Below, piece by piece: positions 63,004-64,000 of a stretch of 64,000 nt of DNA; the stretch's first letter is position 1, and the number at the start of each line of letters is the position of its first letter. Source of the stretch: Sipunculus nudus. Taxonomy: Eukaryota; Annelida; Sipuncula; Golfingiida; Sipunculidae. The notes beneath the pieces were generated by a model. That model did no database searches. It was not told the DNA's origin and was given only the letters and a program-made list of their open reading frames with translations. A program made the translations under genes and the position numbers. The stretch lies in the NCBI GenBank assembly GCA_026874595.1, contig CM049316.1:23955839-24019838 (forward strand), given 5' to 3'.

Positions 63004-64000
63004 TGTATATAAAAATTAAAACCATGCTTATTTCTGAAACAATATCTGTATAATAATCCATATGATTTTTTATCATATTCCACAAATTATATGTATTTTA
63101 CACACAATAGAAAATGCATGGCCAGGTGTTATGTCTCCTCTTAAATGATAAGTTTTCGTAAACTTATGTGTTCGTTCATTTCAACTGTTTCCTGAAGGCC
63201 GCATGAACATACCCCCAAAAAAATATTTGGGCCAGGCCTCGGCACGGACCGTCCTTTCTTGTGAAATATATCTTCGTGTAGCCCTGATATCATAAAATTA
63301 TCTTTGTATATGACTTATAAAAAATTTATAGATGGTTAAATAAAAGGTGCTGAACCATTATCCTGTGGTGGTCACGCCAAATAAATGGATGCAATAAACG
63401 TTGTAGGAGCCAAATATAATCGGTGTCCATTTTTTTTTATAATACGCTGTAGTATTTATATAAATGAATCAAGAAATAACTGATATAAAATGAGAAATTG
63501 TCACCGTTAAATTTACCTCGGTACTGATCCGTTTGTCTCGGTATTGATCAAAGTCTAATTGCCGTCTTTGTGATCTTGTTGGCTGTGATTACTGCCGTCA
63601 TATCAATGACCTTTGATTGCAAAGTAAGTTCGGTAAACCCCTGATTGAGCATATCCATAATCAACTAACCAGAGTTTGAAATGTAGCGCACACAGTGGAA
63701 CTTTGATGTGTGCTTGATGTAGGCTCTATGGCCTTTGGAATACTTCATATCTTTTATGTATATATGTGGAAATAGTCATAAATTACCGTTCCTAATAGTC
63801 GTAAATTACAGTTTCTTTATGATTTTGGCTTTGTATATATAAGAATTTTGTATACATATTAATCCCATTAGAGAAGAGTTCTTATACCATTGCTTTTTTA
63901 CGTACGCTCTGTCATTAGTTAAAACATTAACGATATTTGATGTGTATATGTGGAAATAGTCATAATTTACCGTTTCTTTAAGATTTTGGCATTGTGTGTG

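Larger units (their letters stand above)
61602..64000. other. Region upstream of seen BRICHOS exons
   Basis: No confirmed exon. A candidate donor, GAG|gtaaat at 63517, closes a short open segment (minus) in the phase needed, but lacks a start. C-run at 61757-61782. Confidence 0.4.

Overview
This is a 64 kb piece of AT-rich nuclear DNA from an animal. The genes have spliced exons with GT-AG introns and conserved phases. Long (TA)n, (GA)n and (CA)n microsatellites, G/C homopolymers, fold-back elements, tRNA-like SINE remnants and degenerate interspersed repeats fill most of the rest. The families present (a GT61 glycosyltransferase, a chondromodulin-like BRICHOS protein, a ubiquitin-like/ankyrin protein) and a GCTCAGCTGAGC-type repeat that I associate with marine invertebrates suggest a marine, probably lophotrochozoan, invertebrate. 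That placement is an inference; no rRNA or mitochondrial marker is present to confirm it.

Three protein-coding genes can be supported. (1) On the minus strand, 20620 to 16227: a four-exon, 631-residue protein with an N-terminal ubiquitin-like domain, ankyrin repeats and a long polar tail, resembling ANKRD60. (2) On the plus strand, 48250 to 50731: a two-exon, 553-residue type II membrane glycosyltransferase of family GT61. A tiny first exon supplies the start codon and half of the membrane anchor. (3) On the minus strand, 61562 (or further upstream) to 56796: a five-exon type II membrane BRICHOS protein of the chondromodulin/tenomodulin kind. Its last exon carries a basic RSKR cleavage site followed by a cationic 74-residue peptide with 12 cysteines.

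Layout: 1-16.2 kb has no supported gene. It holds a diverged repeat pair (61-1056 and 7150-8336), hAT-like G-run MITEs and microsatellites. The ubiquitin-like/ankyrin gene occupies 16.2-20.6 kb. From 20.6 to 48.2 kb there is a gene desert with a recent 705 bp tandem duplication (about 32.65-34.06 kb), a 27 bp minisatellite inside a dispersed GACTCGGA-rich element, fold-back elements and a 269 bp tandem repeat. GT61 lies at 48.25-50.73 kb, followed by a second desert to 56.8 kb. The BRICHOS gene runs from 56.8 to about 61.6 kb with two copies of the GACTCGGA-rich element in its introns. The remainder holds a 16 bp GC-rich minisatellite and a (TA)n tract, and the BRICHOS gene's true first exon may lie here or beyond the window.

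The three genes show no sign of working as a pathway. The most interesting item is the BRICHOS precursor: its fold is recognisable, but I do not recognise the cysteine pattern of the released peptide from any family member I know. Exon joins were worked out by hand from splice-site consensus and phase, without transcript data.
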